Notes under the pieces: generated by a model
What the model saw: only the letters and a program-made list of their open reading frames with translations
Databases searched by the model: none
What the model was told of the DNA's origin: nothing
Made by a program: the position numbers and the translations under genes
Shown: in pieces, positions 1-8,912 of the stretch
Layout: every line of letters starts with the position of its first letter
Numbering within the stretch: the stretch's first letter is position 1
Source: Candidatus Methylopumilus planktonicus
Lineage (GTDB): Bacteria; Pseudomonadota; Gammaproteobacteria; Burkholderiales; Methylophilaceae
DNA length: 64,000 nucleotides
Assembly (NCBI RefSeq): GCF_000981505.1
Contig: NZ_LN827929.1
Span: forward strand, 1,178,001 to 1,242,000
Direction: 5' to 3'

Positions 1-18
1 GGCTTAAAATAAAGCGCT

Positions 19-1161
19 ATGCCTTATTACATCAAAGGAAATAAGATTGAATTGCTTAAAAACGGTAAAGATTATTTTGCTGCCGTTATTCAATCTATCA
101 AAAAAGCCCGAAAAAGTATTTTTATAGAAGCCTATATATTTAGTCATGATATGACGGGCAAGAAAATACTAACCGTACTTAAAGAGGCTAGTCAAAAAGG
201 TATAAAGGTCTATTTATTACTGGATGGATTTGGAAGTCGCGATCTTTCACTAAAAGTGATTAATGAAATTAAAGCTTCAAAAATCTACTTCCTTTTTTAT
301 CACCCAAAAATTGCGCCCTATCAAATGAAGCGCATTTCATTAAGACGACTTCATCGCAAAATGATTTTAATCGACCATGAAATTGCTTATATCGGTGGCA
401 TCAACATTATTGACGATATGCATGTACCTAATGGAAAAGCGCCACGTATTGACTATGCAGCTCAAATAAAAGGGCCTGTCGTTCATCTTATCAGCCGAAG
501 CATGGTAAAACTTTGGAAAAGAGTGTCATGGTCACATTTCGAAAAATCATTTATTCCAAAAGATTTCTACAAGCAAATAGTAGAGTATCCGAATGGCACA
601 AAACTAAATTTTATAGAGCGCGATAATTTCCGCCATAGAAGAGATATTGAAAAAGCTTATTTAGATGCCATCGAAAATGCTCAAGATGAAATACTTATTG
701 CAAATGCTTACTTCATTCCAGGCAAAAGATTTGAGAGAGCTCTAATTGCAGCAGCTCATCGAGGAGTATCGGTAACACTTCTCTTAAAGGGTGAAATAGA
801 TTATTTCTTATCGAATGCTACACGAGCTTTTTATGGGAAATTTTTAAAAGAGGGTATTACCATCTTTGAATACACTAAAAGTTTTATGCATAGCAAGGTG
901 GCAGTGATTGATGATACTTGGTCGACTGTAGGGTCTTCTAATATCGACCCTTTCAGCCTTTTGCTGGCTAGAGAAGCAAATATTTTTATATGGGATAAAT
1001 CTTTTGCGACTCAACTTAAGAAAAATATCAAAGAAGATATTCGATTAGGGGGCACTGAGATTCTCTTAAAAGACTGGGATAAATCACACTTAGTTAAAAG
1101 AATAAAATCCCGTATTGCATATTTTATTATTCGTATAAGTTTAGGTGTCGCTAATATTTAA
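19..1161 (+). CDS. Cardiolipin synthase B-like phospholipase D family protein
   Basis: This is a 380-residue protein with two phospholipase D (HKD) motifs. The first has H112, K114 and D119 in LHRKMILIDH. The second has H291, K293 and D298 in MHSKVAVIDD. Two HKD motifs in a protein of this size are typical of ClsB-type cardiolipin synthases, which transfer phosphatidyl groups at the inner membrane. No N-terminal membrane segments are visible, which fits ClsB better than ClsA. The start is the first ATG, 18 bases from the window edge, so a longer N-terminus is possible. The 3' end overlaps the convergent pentapeptide gene by 4 bases. The PLD superfamily assignment is firm; the substrate is inferred. 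Confidence 0.85.
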   Translation: MPYYIKGNKIELLKNGKDYFAAVIQSIKKARKSIFIEAYIFSHDMTGKKILTVLKEASQKGIKVYLLLDGFGSRDLSLKVINEIKASKIYFLFYHPKIAPYQMKRISLRRLHRKMILIDHEIAYIGGINIIDDMHVPNGKAPRIDYAAQIKGPVVHLISRSMVKLWKRVSWSHFEKSFIPKDFYKQIVEYPNGTKLNFIERDNFRHRRDIEKAYLDAIENAQDEILIANAYFIPGKRFERALIAAAHRGVSVTLLLKGEIDYFLSNATRAFYGKFLKEGITIFEYTKSFMHSKVAVIDDTWSTVGSSNIDPFSLLLAREANIFIWDKSFATQLKKNIKEDIRLGGTEILLKDWDKSHLVKRIKSRIAYFIIRISLGVANI

Positions 1162-2105
1162 GGCATTCCACAATCGAAGCATTTACCTTTGACTGTTGAA
1201 AATCCTTTTACCGTTGACAACCCTTTAACATTGGTAAAAATGGCACCATCTACAATAGCATCCGTTAAATTTGCATTTGTAAGATCAGCGCCTGTTAAAT
1301 CTGCTTGACTCAGGTCAGCACGATACATATTCGTATTTTTTAAATTTGCTTCCCTTAAATCACCAAATAAAAAACTCGCAATATTTAAATCAGCGCCTTC
1401 AAAATTTGTTTTATAAAATTTACCGCCCACTGAATCAAATTTCATTTGTCCCATCGGCTGATTGCCGACGTCTAAACCAAATTGACCATATTTGATGGTA
1501 GCGCCTGACATATTGACCGCGCCTAATGTGCCAATCATACGAGCCCTTGTTAAATTAGCACCCTTAAAATTAGTATCACCAAAAATCGCTTGAAAGATGG
1601 TTGCTTCAGTTAAGTTAGCGCCTGAAAAGTTTGCTTTTTCAAGACGCGCTAAATTCAAATAGGCTCTCTGCATATTACTGTTTGCTAAATTAGCACCTAT
1701 TAGATTGGCTCCAAAGACACTCGTATTAAGCATGTTACAGTGGCTCAAATCTAAGCCATTCATATCTAGATAGCCTAAATCTTTATTCGAAAAGTCACAG
1801 TCAGGACTCTGGATTTGTTTCAGGACGTCCTCTTGAGATATTTTTTTACGGCCTACTTCTTTATTTTTTTCGTAAAAAACTTCAGCTTTTTTAATAAGCT
1901 CATCTGGTGTTTTTAAAAAGATGTCTTTACTCATCTCACTCCCAAAGCAATAAACCTTACCTTGATAATTTGCATTGACTGAGCAATCAGTTTTAAGGAA
2001 ATTCCCTTCAGACAAACTTAAGAGGCAGTAATTACCAGACTCGCCTGCGAAAGCTAAATTGGCAATAAGGAGTAGAAATAATATCCAATACCTTTTTAAT
2101 AACAT
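1158..2105 (-). CDS. Exported pentapeptide-repeat protein
   Basis: After a signal peptide ending near LAFA, the protein has a short Cys-containing N-terminal part and then a long run of A(D/N)LxxA-type pentapeptide repeats (GANLIGANLANSNM, later LSQADLTGADLTNAN). Such repeats fold into a right-handed beta-helix. The chosen start is an ATG at 2105 that gives a clean signal peptide; an ATG at 2150 in the same frame would add 15 residues before it. Several Cys residues outside the repeats may form disulfides in the periplasm. Function is unknown; pentapeptide proteins are often scaffolds. Divergent from the SDR gene. Confidence 0.75.
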   Translation of the reverse strand: MLLKRYWILFLLLIANLAFAGESGNYCLLSLSEGNFLKTDCSVNANYQGKVYCFGSEMSKDIFLKTPDELIKKAEVFYEKNKEVGRKKISQEDVLKQIQSPDCDFSNKDLGYLDMNGLDLSHCNMLNTSVFGANLIGANLANSNMQRAYLNLARLEKANFSGANLTEATIFQAIFGDTNFKGANLTRARMIGTLGAVNMSGATIKYGQFGLDVGNQPMGQMKFDSVGGKFYKTNFEGADLNIASFLFGDLREANLKNTNMYRADLSQADLTGADLTNANLTDAIVDGAIFTNVKGLSTVKGFSTVKGKCFDCGMP

Positions 2106-2165
2106 GACAATACATCCTAAAGATTTTGATTTATTATAAACCTTTATCATTTCATATTTTTTATT

Positions 2166-2861
2166 ATGTCTAACAACAAATATACAGTTCTTATCACTGG
2201 GGCGAATAGGGGATTAGGCCTTGAGTTCGTCAAACAGTATGCTTTAGATAATTATGAAGTCATCGCTTGCACCAGAAAGATAAATAAAAAAGATGCTCTT
2301 CATCGACTTCAAGCCTCTTTTGAAAATATCTCTATTCACACTCTCGATGTTGAAAATTTTCTATCAATTGATCAATTTGCTAAAACGTTAACAAAACCTA
2401 TTGATATTTTGATTAATAATGCAGGTCTTTATCCCAATAGCTCATTCGATGATATTAACTATGAAGCGTGGCTTAACGCTTTCAAAATCAATACACTTGC
2501 CGCTTTTAAAATGACAAAAGCTTTTCTACCCCACCTTAAAAAGGGCGAATTAAAAAAGATAGCATCACTCACAAGCAAGATGGGAAGTATTGATGACAAT
2601 TCGGGTGGCGGTGCATATCTTTATCGATCCAGCAAAACTGCACTTAATATGGTGATGAAAAGTTTATCCATTGATTTAAAGCCTCACGACATGAGTCTTA
2701 TTACGCTTCATCCAGGATGGGTGAGAACTGACATGGGAGGACCCAACGGACTTATTGATGTGGATGAGAGTGTGACTGGTATGAAACGTCAAATTGGTAA
2801 GCTTTCAATTAAGACTACGGGTCAATTTATTGCTTACGATGGCAAAAAAATTCCTTGGTGA
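2166..2861 (+). CDS. Short-chain dehydrogenase/reductase (SDR)
   Basis: A classical SDR of 231 residues. The cofactor motif TGANRGLG is at 11-18, NNAG at 84-87, a Ser near 137 precedes the catalytic site, and the YxxxK pair is Y153/K157. The short length and TGANRGLGLE start resemble C-factor/sniffer-type carbonyl reductases. It should be a cytoplasmic NAD(P)-dependent oxidoreductase; its substrate cannot be read from sequence. Monocistronic, ending at a strong bidirectional terminator. The family call is secure. Confidence 0.88.
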   Translation: MSNNKYTVLITGANRGLGLEFVKQYALDNYEVIACTRKINKKDALHRLQASFENISIHTLDVENFLSIDQFAKTLTKPIDILINNAGLYPNSSFDDINYEAWLNAFKINTLAAFKMTKAFLPHLKKGELKKIASLTSKMGSIDDNSGGGAYLYRSSKTALNMVMKSLSIDLKPHDMSLITLHPGWVRTDMGGPNGLIDVDESVTGMKRQIGKLSIKTTGQFIAYDGKKIPW

Positions 2862-2925
2862 TAGAAACGCTTTCAATTCATCACGCTAAAAGATCTGTCG
2901 AGTTTTTATCTAACCTCGATAGAAA

Positions 2926-2956
2926 CTAAAAAGCCACTTACAAAGTGGCTTTTTAG
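2926..2956. terminator. Bidirectional intrinsic terminator
   Basis: A perfect inverted repeat with 14-base arms (CTAAAAAGCCACTT and its complement) around the loop ACA. The A/T ends of the arms give a U-tract in both directions. It sits between the convergent SDR and PepSY genes and can serve both. Confidence 0.9.
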
Positions 2957-2966
2957 TGATGAAAAA

Positions 2967-3284
2967 TTAATCTTTATTTATACTATCCTCAATGACTGCA
3001 CCTGATTCTGCGTCACATTCAATTTCCCAATATTTACCGTCAGCACCTTGAATATCAATATCAAATATAGGTCGACCATCCTCTGTTTCCATTTGAATTC
3101 CTATAATCGCACCAGGATGTTTTGCTAACGCTGTTTTCATACAACCGCTCATTACCTCATTATGTTTTTTAAAGTCCACAATCACTGGCTTATCCTTATC
3201 CTTATAATCGTTGCCATAGAATAAAACTGCACCAACCAGAACCCCCACAATTACAAGGGCTAATATAGCTAAATATTTTCTCAA
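2967..3284 (-). CDS. Membrane-anchored PepSY-domain protein
   Basis: A 105-residue protein with one hydrophobic segment at about 5-24 (signal anchor or uncleaved signal), then a PepSY-type domain: a helix ending ALAKHPGAIIGI, two strands (GRPIFDIDI; KYWEIECDAESGAVI) and a short acidic tail. PepSY domains are small periplasmic modules, some of which inhibit peptidases or accompany redox proteins. The family is recognisable but the role is not. The gene stands alone, with the shared terminator just downstream. Confidence 0.75.
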   Translation of the reverse strand: MRKYLAILALVIVGVLVGAVLFYGNDYKDKDKPVIVDFKKHNEVMSGCMKTALAKHPGAIIGIQMETEDGRPIFDIDIQGADGKYWEIECDAESGAVIEDSINKD

Positions 3285-3395
3285 AATAATCTCCTTAATT
3301 TAAATGTATTATAACAATAGGCTAAAATTAAGATTTCATTTAAAAAAGTAGTCTTTTAAAAAAACTCAGGCTTAATTTTTATCTGTCTTATTTTT

Positions 3396-4163
3396 TTAAA
3401 TGGGTTTATGAAGAAATTTTCTACCCTGCGTATCAACTGCCATGACTTTTAACTTGCCTGTAATTTTTGGTGAATCAAAAGTAAAAAATGGATTTTCAGA
3501 AGTACTGCCTCCACCAAATTCAGCACTCCAAATTTCTTTCTCATTATCTGTGACACTTATATAACTCAAATGCCACTCTTGCAATATAAAAAGGCCTGTA
3601 TGATTACTCAAATTAGCTTGGAATCCGTTATGCTGGGGGTGTCTAATAGATATAGAGGCTCTATTATATGTTTGCAACACTTTCATGGCCCCAATTTCTT
3701 TATTAACTGCTTCGACGTCATAAATAGTCCCCGCAGAACAGCCACCTGCTGATCGAATTGCTACTTGATTGTAAAAGAATTTACCATTTTCATCTTCTGC
3801 GATCACATCCACATAACTGTCTTGCTCCATGCGAATATGAGTTTTAAAAGTAAATGGCGCAGTTTTAGGGTACATCGTCAATGCAAGAGATCCGATGCCA
3901 GGTAATTGATGTGGATTACCTTCAACGACTACTGAAATTTTTTTATATTTATTCTTCACTGTAAAATTAAAAGGGACTTGAGTTCCATCTAGGGCCCTTT
4001 TAGAGACGTTAAATGTGATGTCATCTGTTTTAGTTAAAGATTTACCTTTGAAGTATTTATCTATAACACCATTTAAATGATTAGGCGTTTCGGCCTGAGC
4101 ATTAAAAGCTGCGAAACTGCTGATAATGAACATAGAAATTAAAAAAACTACTTTTTTCATCAT
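3396..4163 (-). CDS. Fused SoxYZ-like sulfur-carrier protein, quinoprotein-dehydrogenase-associated type
   Basis: The 255-residue protein has a signal peptide (MMKKVVFLISMFIISSF...AQA). Its first half resembles SoxY and ends with the Cys motif AGGCSAG near 142-147. Its second half resembles SoxZ (SIRHPQHNGFQ, then paired strands). This fusion matches the SoxYZ-like carriers found beside PQQ alcohol dehydrogenases in methylotrophs. Standard SoxY carries sulfur on a Cys in a terminal GGCGG; here the Cys is internal with CSAG, so the carried group may differ. No dehydrogenase or Sox gene is adjacent. It is periplasmic. The family call is good; the function is inferred. Confidence 0.78.
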   Translation of the reverse strand: MMKKVVFLISMFIISSFAAFNAQAETPNHLNGVIDKYFKGKSLTKTDDITFNVSKRALDGTQVPFNFTVKNKYKKISVVVEGNPHQLPGIGSLALTMYPKTAPFTFKTHIRMEQDSYVDVIAEDENGKFFYNQVAIRSAGGCSAGTIYDVEAVNKEIGAMKVLQTYNRASISIRHPQHNGFQANLSNHTGLFILQEWHLSYISVTDNEKEIWSAEFGGGSTSENPFFTFDSPKITGKLKVMAVDTQGRKFLHKPI

Positions 4164-4249
4164 TTTGCTTTCCTTAAGATTTTCATTAAGCGACCAAATA
4201 TAATGCTCTCAAATGTCTAAAAGTTCAAGAAAATAGACCTTTTATTTTA

Positions 4250-5455
4250 TTAATTACGATATCCGGGCTTTACCAATTTAAGATGAATATCACTGATAAC
4301 TTTTTCTTTGAAACCCCCTTCGCAATAAGCCAGGTAAAAGTGCCACATTCTAATAAATACGTCATCAAATCCTAAAGCCCTGACCTCTTTTATATGGGCA
4401 AAAAAAGCCTCTCTCCACAAGGCCAACGTTCTAGCGTAATGATCACCAATATCTTCCACATTATAAATTTTCAAATCAGAAGACTCCACAATACTATTTT
4501 GTAGAGCAGTCAGAGAAGGAATACAGCTCCCAGGGAAAATATACCTTTGAATAAAATCAACTGATCTTTTAGCTTTTTCGTAGCGTTGATCAGCAATTGT
4601 AATAGTTTGTATGAATGCAATGCCATGAGGTTTTAATAAATCAGCACACACCTCAAAATAGGTGTCGAAATACTGATAGCCGACAGCCTCTAACATCTCA
4701 ATAGAGACTAATTTGTCATAACGACCTTTTAAATGCCGATAATCTGAAAGTAACACCTTAATCTTATGCGTTAATTTTAATTCTTTAATTTTTTGTTTTA
4801 CATAAAGGAACTGTTGTTTTGAAATAGTTGTAGTAGTGACTTTGCATCCATAATTTTGCGCGGCATAAATGGCAAAGCCTCCCCAGCCAGAGCCAATTTC
4901 AATAACATGGTCTCGCGCGGACAACTCAAGCCCTTGACATACTTTTTCTAATTTATGAATAGACCCTTTATAAAGAGAGTCTTGAGGATTTTTAAACACC
5001 GCAGACGAATACATCATGGTTGCATCTAAAAATAGTGAGAAAAAATTATTACCTAAATCATAATGCTTAGAAATGTTAACGCGGCTTCCTTTAACCGAAT
5101 TTTGATTTAGAAAGTGCAAACATTTAAGAATGGGTTTCAGAAAAACATTAAATAAGCCTTCTAACTGATCCATTGCATTTTGATTGATCGCCATAATACG
5201 AATGAGCTTAGTTAAATCATTTGCAGACCAAAACTTTTGCATAAAAGCCTCACTAACACCAATAGAGCCACCAAAAGCGAGCGCCCCATAAAATCTTGGA
5301 TCGTGGACAGTTATATGAGCACTTAAACTTCCCTTGCTTCCGAAAGAAAATTTTTTACCCCCCTCTTCGATAGAGATGTGGCCTATATCTATTTTCTTTA
5401 ACTGATTGAAAACAAGTGATCTCGCAAAATGATGTAAAAGATTTTTCATAGTCAT
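4250..5455 (-). CDS. Cyclopropane-fatty-acyl-phospholipid synthase family methyltransferase (copy 1)
   Basis: The protein has the Cfa architecture: an N-terminal lipid-binding region, the motif KHYDLGNNFF near 130-139, the SAM motif IEIGSGWGG near 186-194, then EMLEAVGYQYFD and a C-terminal WHFYLAYCEGGF. Cfa enzymes transfer methylene or methyl from SAM to double bonds of membrane acyl chains. The start is set at an ATG at 5455; an ATG at 5488 would run into the upstream gene. It is last in the lipid operon, just after the DUF1365 gene, a pairing common in proteobacteria. The product could be a cyclopropane or a methylated acyl chain. Confidence 0.88.
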   Translation of the reverse strand: MTMKNLLHHFARSLVFNQLKKIDIGHISIEEGGKKFSFGSKGSLSAHITVHDPRFYGALAFGGSIGVSEAFMQKFWSANDLTKLIRIMAINQNAMDQLEGLFNVFLKPILKCLHFLNQNSVKGSRVNISKHYDLGNNFFSLFLDATMMYSSAVFKNPQDSLYKGSIHKLEKVCQGLELSARDHVIEIGSGWGGFAIYAAQNYGCKVTTTTISKQQFLYVKQKIKELKLTHKIKVLLSDYRHLKGRYDKLVSIEMLEAVGYQYFDTYFEVCADLLKPHGIAFIQTITIADQRYEKAKRSVDFIQRYIFPGSCIPSLTALQNSIVESSDLKIYNVEDIGDHYARTLALWREAFFAHIKEVRALGFDDVFIRMWHFYLAYCEGGFKEKVISDIHLKLVKPGYRN

Positions 5456-5465
5456 AATTAAAATT

Positions 5466-6197
5466 TTAGGGATGTGAAAAAAAAGCAATGCCTTTTATCT
5501 TCAAGCATAAAGCTTGCCAATAAATTGAAAAAATTGTCTTAAAAGTTTCAGGGGGGAATTTCAAAAGTAAAAAAGTAAGTGATTGCGTCGTTAATGGTTT
5601 TTTTTGAAGTCTCATGGATGCATTGAAAATATGTTGTTTATCATGAATGTTGTTCATAGACACTGCTATCTCTTGCCCTGGCTCTTTAAAGCTCCACTGA
5701 TATTGAATATCCATAGGCATGAAAGGTGATACATGAAAACTCTTACTAAATTCGAAAGTTTTGATCGGACGCTTTATATTTCTACAGTCATGAACATAAG
5801 CATGATTTTCATTCCAAGGCGTATTGGTAATATGCGACACAATAGCTTCTAACTTGTTTTTTGTATTAAAGCAGTAATAAAAACTCACCGGATTAAAACA
5901 ATACCCAAAATAACGTGGACTTGTAAGTAAATATATCTTGCCCTGATGATTGAAATGAAGCTCTTTTCTAATTTCATCTTGTATAGATTTTTTTAAGTTA
6001 GTTTTTTTGTTCCCAAAATAATCTGATCTCAAAAAGCAGCCAAAATTAAAACGGTTATAACTCCAAAAAAAATTATCTGAAAATACACCTTTTAAATTGT
6101 CTAAATCAAGATAAAGCAAGCGGATCTGGTACTCGAAGGCATGCTTTTTAGGCTTTGTCCGCGTATGTTTGAGTGTACCTTCATAAATGGCATTCAT
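5466..6197 (-). CDS. DUF1365 family protein
   Basis: About 243 residues from the chosen ATG (MNAIYEGTLKHTR), a typical DUF1365 opening with the His/Arg-rich LKHTRTKPKKHAF segment, then LLYLDLDNL, PRYFGYCFNPVSFYYCFN and HVSPFMPMDIQYQW. The start at 6197 has a GGA 7 bases upstream and lies one base past the stop of the FAD gene; ATGs at 6209 and 6236 are alternatives overlapping that gene. DUF1365 genes commonly sit between an FAD oxidoreductase and a cfa gene. The biochemical role is unknown, presumably acyl-lipid modification. Confidence 0.82.
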   Translation of the reverse strand: MNAIYEGTLKHTRTKPKKHAFEYQIRLLYLDLDNLKGVFSDNFFWSYNRFNFGCFLRSDYFGNKKTNLKKSIQDEIRKELHFNHQGKIYLLTSPRYFGYCFNPVSFYYCFNTKNKLEAIVSHITNTPWNENHAYVHDCRNIKRPIKTFEFSKSFHVSPFMPMDIQYQWSFKEPGQEIAVSMNNIHDKQHIFNASMRLQKKPLTTQSLTFLLLKFPPETFKTIFSIYWQALCLKIKGIAFFSHP

Positions 6198-6198
6198 T

Positions 6199-7443
6199 CT
6201 ATAGTCCATGCAAGTCATTAAACTGCTGAATCGCATCTAAGGCACTTTTGACGCCATCCTCATGAAATCCGTTGCCCCAATAAGCCCCCGCAAAAGAGGT
6301 GCGATTCATGCCAGAAGTAAGATGATAATTTGATTGGGCCACTATACTTTGTAAACTATATTGTGGGTGGGCATAGGAGAGCTTCTTAATAATTTTCTTC
6401 TTATTAATTTTTTCCTGCGGATTTAATGTCACTAATATCGGCACAGTTGTTACTAAATTTTGCAAAATATTCATATTGTATGTAAGAGATACAGGTGAAT
6501 GAATGTTTTGATTAATATGATAATTCCATGCCGCCCATGCAAGCTTCCTTTTTGGCATAAAGCTCTCGTCATAGTGCAAAATGACTTCATTATCTGTATA
6601 GGGTATTGCTCTTAAAGTATTTTTTTCATCTTGAGTAGGGCTTTTAATTAACTTTAATGCTTCATCGCTATGGCATGCAAAAAATACCCAATCAAATTTT
6701 TCAGCACGATCGTGAAATTGAATTACCACATGATCACTTTTTCTATCAATCGACTGAATTTTTTCATTGAGTTTAATTTTACTCGCAAAAGATGCAATCA
6801 ACTTTTGCACATAATTCACTGAACCACCGCTTATGGTTAGCCACTGCGGCCTATCATTAACATTCAACATGCCATGATTATCGAAAAAACGTATAAAAAA
6901 TTTTGCAGGGAACTCCATCATAGTTTTATAGTTTGATGACCATATAGCAGAACCCATAGGCAATATATAGTATTTTTTAAAAAAATCTGAGTAAGCTTCT
7001 TGATCAAGATACTCACCTAAACTTATTTCTTCATTACTATTTAAAAGTAATTTTGAGCTTTTATTAAATCGAAGGATTTCTTTGATCATCTTATAAAAGA
7101 TTGGGCTTATAAGATTTTTTCTTTGCGCAAAAAGTGTATTCAAATTTGTTCCGTTATATTCAAAATCTTTTTGGCTATCTTTGACACTAAAACTCATAGC
7201 GCTATTTTCATATGGCACTTTAAGTTCATCTAAGAGATTTAAAAAATGAGGGTATGTTTTTTTATTGAAGACAATAAAACCTGTATCTACATGAAACTTA
7301 TTGCTAAACAACTCGACTTCATGGGTGTGGGAGTGTCCACCCACTCTTGAGTTGGATTCAAATAGTGTAATTTGATGATGCGGGTTTAAGTGATAAGCAA
7401 GTGTATTACCAGAAATACCTGATCCTATAATTGCTATCTTCAT
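6199..7443 (-). CDS. FAD-dependent oxidoreductase (amine oxidase/phytoene desaturase-like)
   Basis: A 414-residue flavoprotein with an N-terminal Rossmann motif GSGISG (7-12), then E-S-NSRVGGHSHT for the ADP-ribose/FAD fold, and a C-terminal FAGAYWGNGFHEDGV segment that closes the FAD site. This branch of NAD(P)/FAD proteins travels with DUF1365 and Cfa. It may oxidise or desaturate a methylated acyl chain, but that is inferred from context. It follows the desaturase gene with a 2-base gap and is almost contiguous with DUF1365, indicating one transcript. Confidence 0.87.
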   Translation of the reverse strand: MKIAIIGSGISGNTLAYHLNPHHQITLFESNSRVGGHSHTHEVELFSNKFHVDTGFIVFNKKTYPHFLNLLDELKVPYENSAMSFSVKDSQKDFEYNGTNLNTLFAQRKNLISPIFYKMIKEILRFNKSSKLLLNSNEEISLGEYLDQEAYSDFFKKYYILPMGSAIWSSNYKTMMEFPAKFFIRFFDNHGMLNVNDRPQWLTISGGSVNYVQKLIASFASKIKLNEKIQSIDRKSDHVVIQFHDRAEKFDWVFFACHSDEALKLIKSPTQDEKNTLRAIPYTDNEVILHYDESFMPKRKLAWAAWNYHINQNIHSPVSLTYNMNILQNLVTTVPILVTLNPQEKINKKKIIKKLSYAHPQYSLQSIVAQSNYHLTSGMNRTSFAGAYWGNGFHEDGVKSALDAIQQFNDLHGL

Positions 7444-7445
7444 AA

Positions 7446-8390
7446 CTAATGATGAAGATGTTCTATCTTTTTAGATTCTCGGATATTGTCAGAAATAGTG
7501 CGAACATCCCATATCACACCCATCATTGATAGAAATTTCAAAATATAATAAGTTAAATCTACTTCCCACCAATAAAAACCTTGTCTTGCAGAGCCTGGGT
7601 AGTGGTGGTGGTTATTATGCCAACCTTCGCCGAAGGTCAAAATTGCAATAATAAAATTGTTGCGACTCGTGTCTAGAGTTTCATATCTCTTTTTCCCCCA
7701 TTGGTGCGCCACAGAATTCACTAGAAAAGTAGCGTGATAAAGCATCACTGTAGAGAGTGAAAATCCCCAAATTAATAATTGGAATCCATTCGTATTTAAT
7801 TGTGGCTCATATTGATTCAAATAATAGCCAATCACAAATAAGCCGATAGATAATGCTAAAGGCATTAAAAGATCAAACCGATCAATGATTCGTAATTCTG
7901 GAAATCTTATGAGTTCTCGAATAAATTTTGTATTGGTCACAAAATTTGATTTGGTTAGAAACCATCCCATATGACTCCACAAAAATCCATGCTCTTTAGG
8001 AGAGTGCTTATCCTCCGGCGTATCTGAGTGCATATGATGACCCCTGTGATGAGCCGCCCACCAGAGAGGGCCTCTTTGCACCGCAGTAGCGCCAATCATG
8101 GCGAAAATAAGCTGAACGAAACGAGAGGTCTTAAAAGTTTTGTGAGAAAAGTAGCGATGATAGAAACCTGTGATCGCAAACATGCGAATGGCAAATAGAA
8201 ATATACATACTGTAAAGGCAGTCCAACTAAATCCTACGATCACAATTAGTAAACAAGACAAATGAAGAAGAATGAATGGAATCACTCTCATCCAATCAAT
8301 TTCCCTGCCAGATGTGATTGATGCATACTTTTCTTCAAGAAAAGAATTATCAAACCAGTAAAATAATTTTTTAAAAAATTTACGCATCAT
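7446..8390 (-). CDS. Membrane fatty-acid desaturase (delta-9 acyl-CoA/acyl-lipid type)
   Basis: A 314-residue integral membrane protein with the three His boxes of di-iron desaturases: HRYFSH (78-83), HHRGHH (114-119) and HNNHHH (258-263). Hydrophobic pairs lie at about 37-75 and 172-225. This is the stearoyl-CoA desaturase-like arrangement, which introduces a cis double bond into a saturated acyl chain using O2. The start ATG overlaps the lipocalin stop (TAATG), implying translational coupling. Inside a Cfa cluster it would supply the unsaturated substrate. Substrate and regiochemistry cannot be read. Confidence 0.9.
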   Translation of the reverse strand: MMRKFFKKLFYWFDNSFLEEKYASITSGREIDWMRVIPFILLHLSCLLIVIVGFSWTAFTVCIFLFAIRMFAITGFYHRYFSHKTFKTSRFVQLIFAMIGATAVQRGPLWWAAHHRGHHMHSDTPEDKHSPKEHGFLWSHMGWFLTKSNFVTNTKFIRELIRFPELRIIDRFDLLMPLALSIGLFVIGYYLNQYEPQLNTNGFQLLIWGFSLSTVMLYHATFLVNSVAHQWGKKRYETLDTSRNNFIIAILTFGEGWHNNHHHYPGSARQGFYWWEVDLTYYILKFLSMMGVIWDVRTISDNIRESKKIEHLHH

Positions 8391-8911
8391 TAATTTGAAT
8401 GCTCAATCCAGCGTATTTTGTTAATATCATAACCGTCATCTTCGATTTTTTTTACTAAGTTTTTTAATGTATCTTGATCTATCTTTTTTTGGCGTGACAT
8501 GATCCACACATAATCACGATCATCTCTTGCAATAATAGTATTTTGATAATCTTGATCTAAATAGACGATTTTATACTGTGCTTTGATAGGCCATATAAAT
8601 TGCATGCCCCATAAAGCATTGCCAGAACCTTTCACCACAAAACCTTTTGGATGGTATGTTTTAATGGGTCCAGTCAAAGATCCTTCATTGAAAGTGAAAG
8701 TCGTACCGATCGTGCCATCTTCATTTAACTCATAAGACTCAATGGCATTAAATGCATTTTTTTCAATAAAGGTTGGAATATGGCCAATAACAAACCATGG
8801 CCCCATAAATGACTTTAAATTAACTTCGGAAACCGTTTTGATGGGAGCTTGAGTCATACATCCATTCAATAATAGAAAAAATGCTACTAATAGGGTAAAT
8901 TTATATCGCAT
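8390..8911 (-). CDS. Lipocalin-family lipoprotein (Blc-like)
   Basis: A 173-residue lipoprotein with signal peptide and lipobox LLNGC (Cys18). The mature part shows bacterial lipocalin signatures: GPWFVIGHIPTFIEKNAFNA, comparable to the GTWYEIARxPxxFE opening strand of Blc, and DYVWIMSRQKK near the end. Bacterial lipocalins bind lysolipids or fatty acids, usually at the outer membrane. Its place between DUF1295 and the desaturase fits a lipid-handling role. The gap to the upstream gene is 1 base and it overlaps the desaturase start. Confidence 0.87.
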   Translation of the reverse strand: MRYKFTLLVAFFLLLNGCMTQAPIKTVSEVNLKSFMGPWFVIGHIPTFIEKNAFNAIESYELNEDGTIGTTFTFNEGSLTGPIKTYHPKGFVVKGSGNALWGMQFIWPIKAQYKIVYLDQDYQNTIIARDDRDYVWIMSRQKKIDQDTLKNLVKKIEDDGYDINKIRWIEHSN

Positions 8912-8912
8912 A

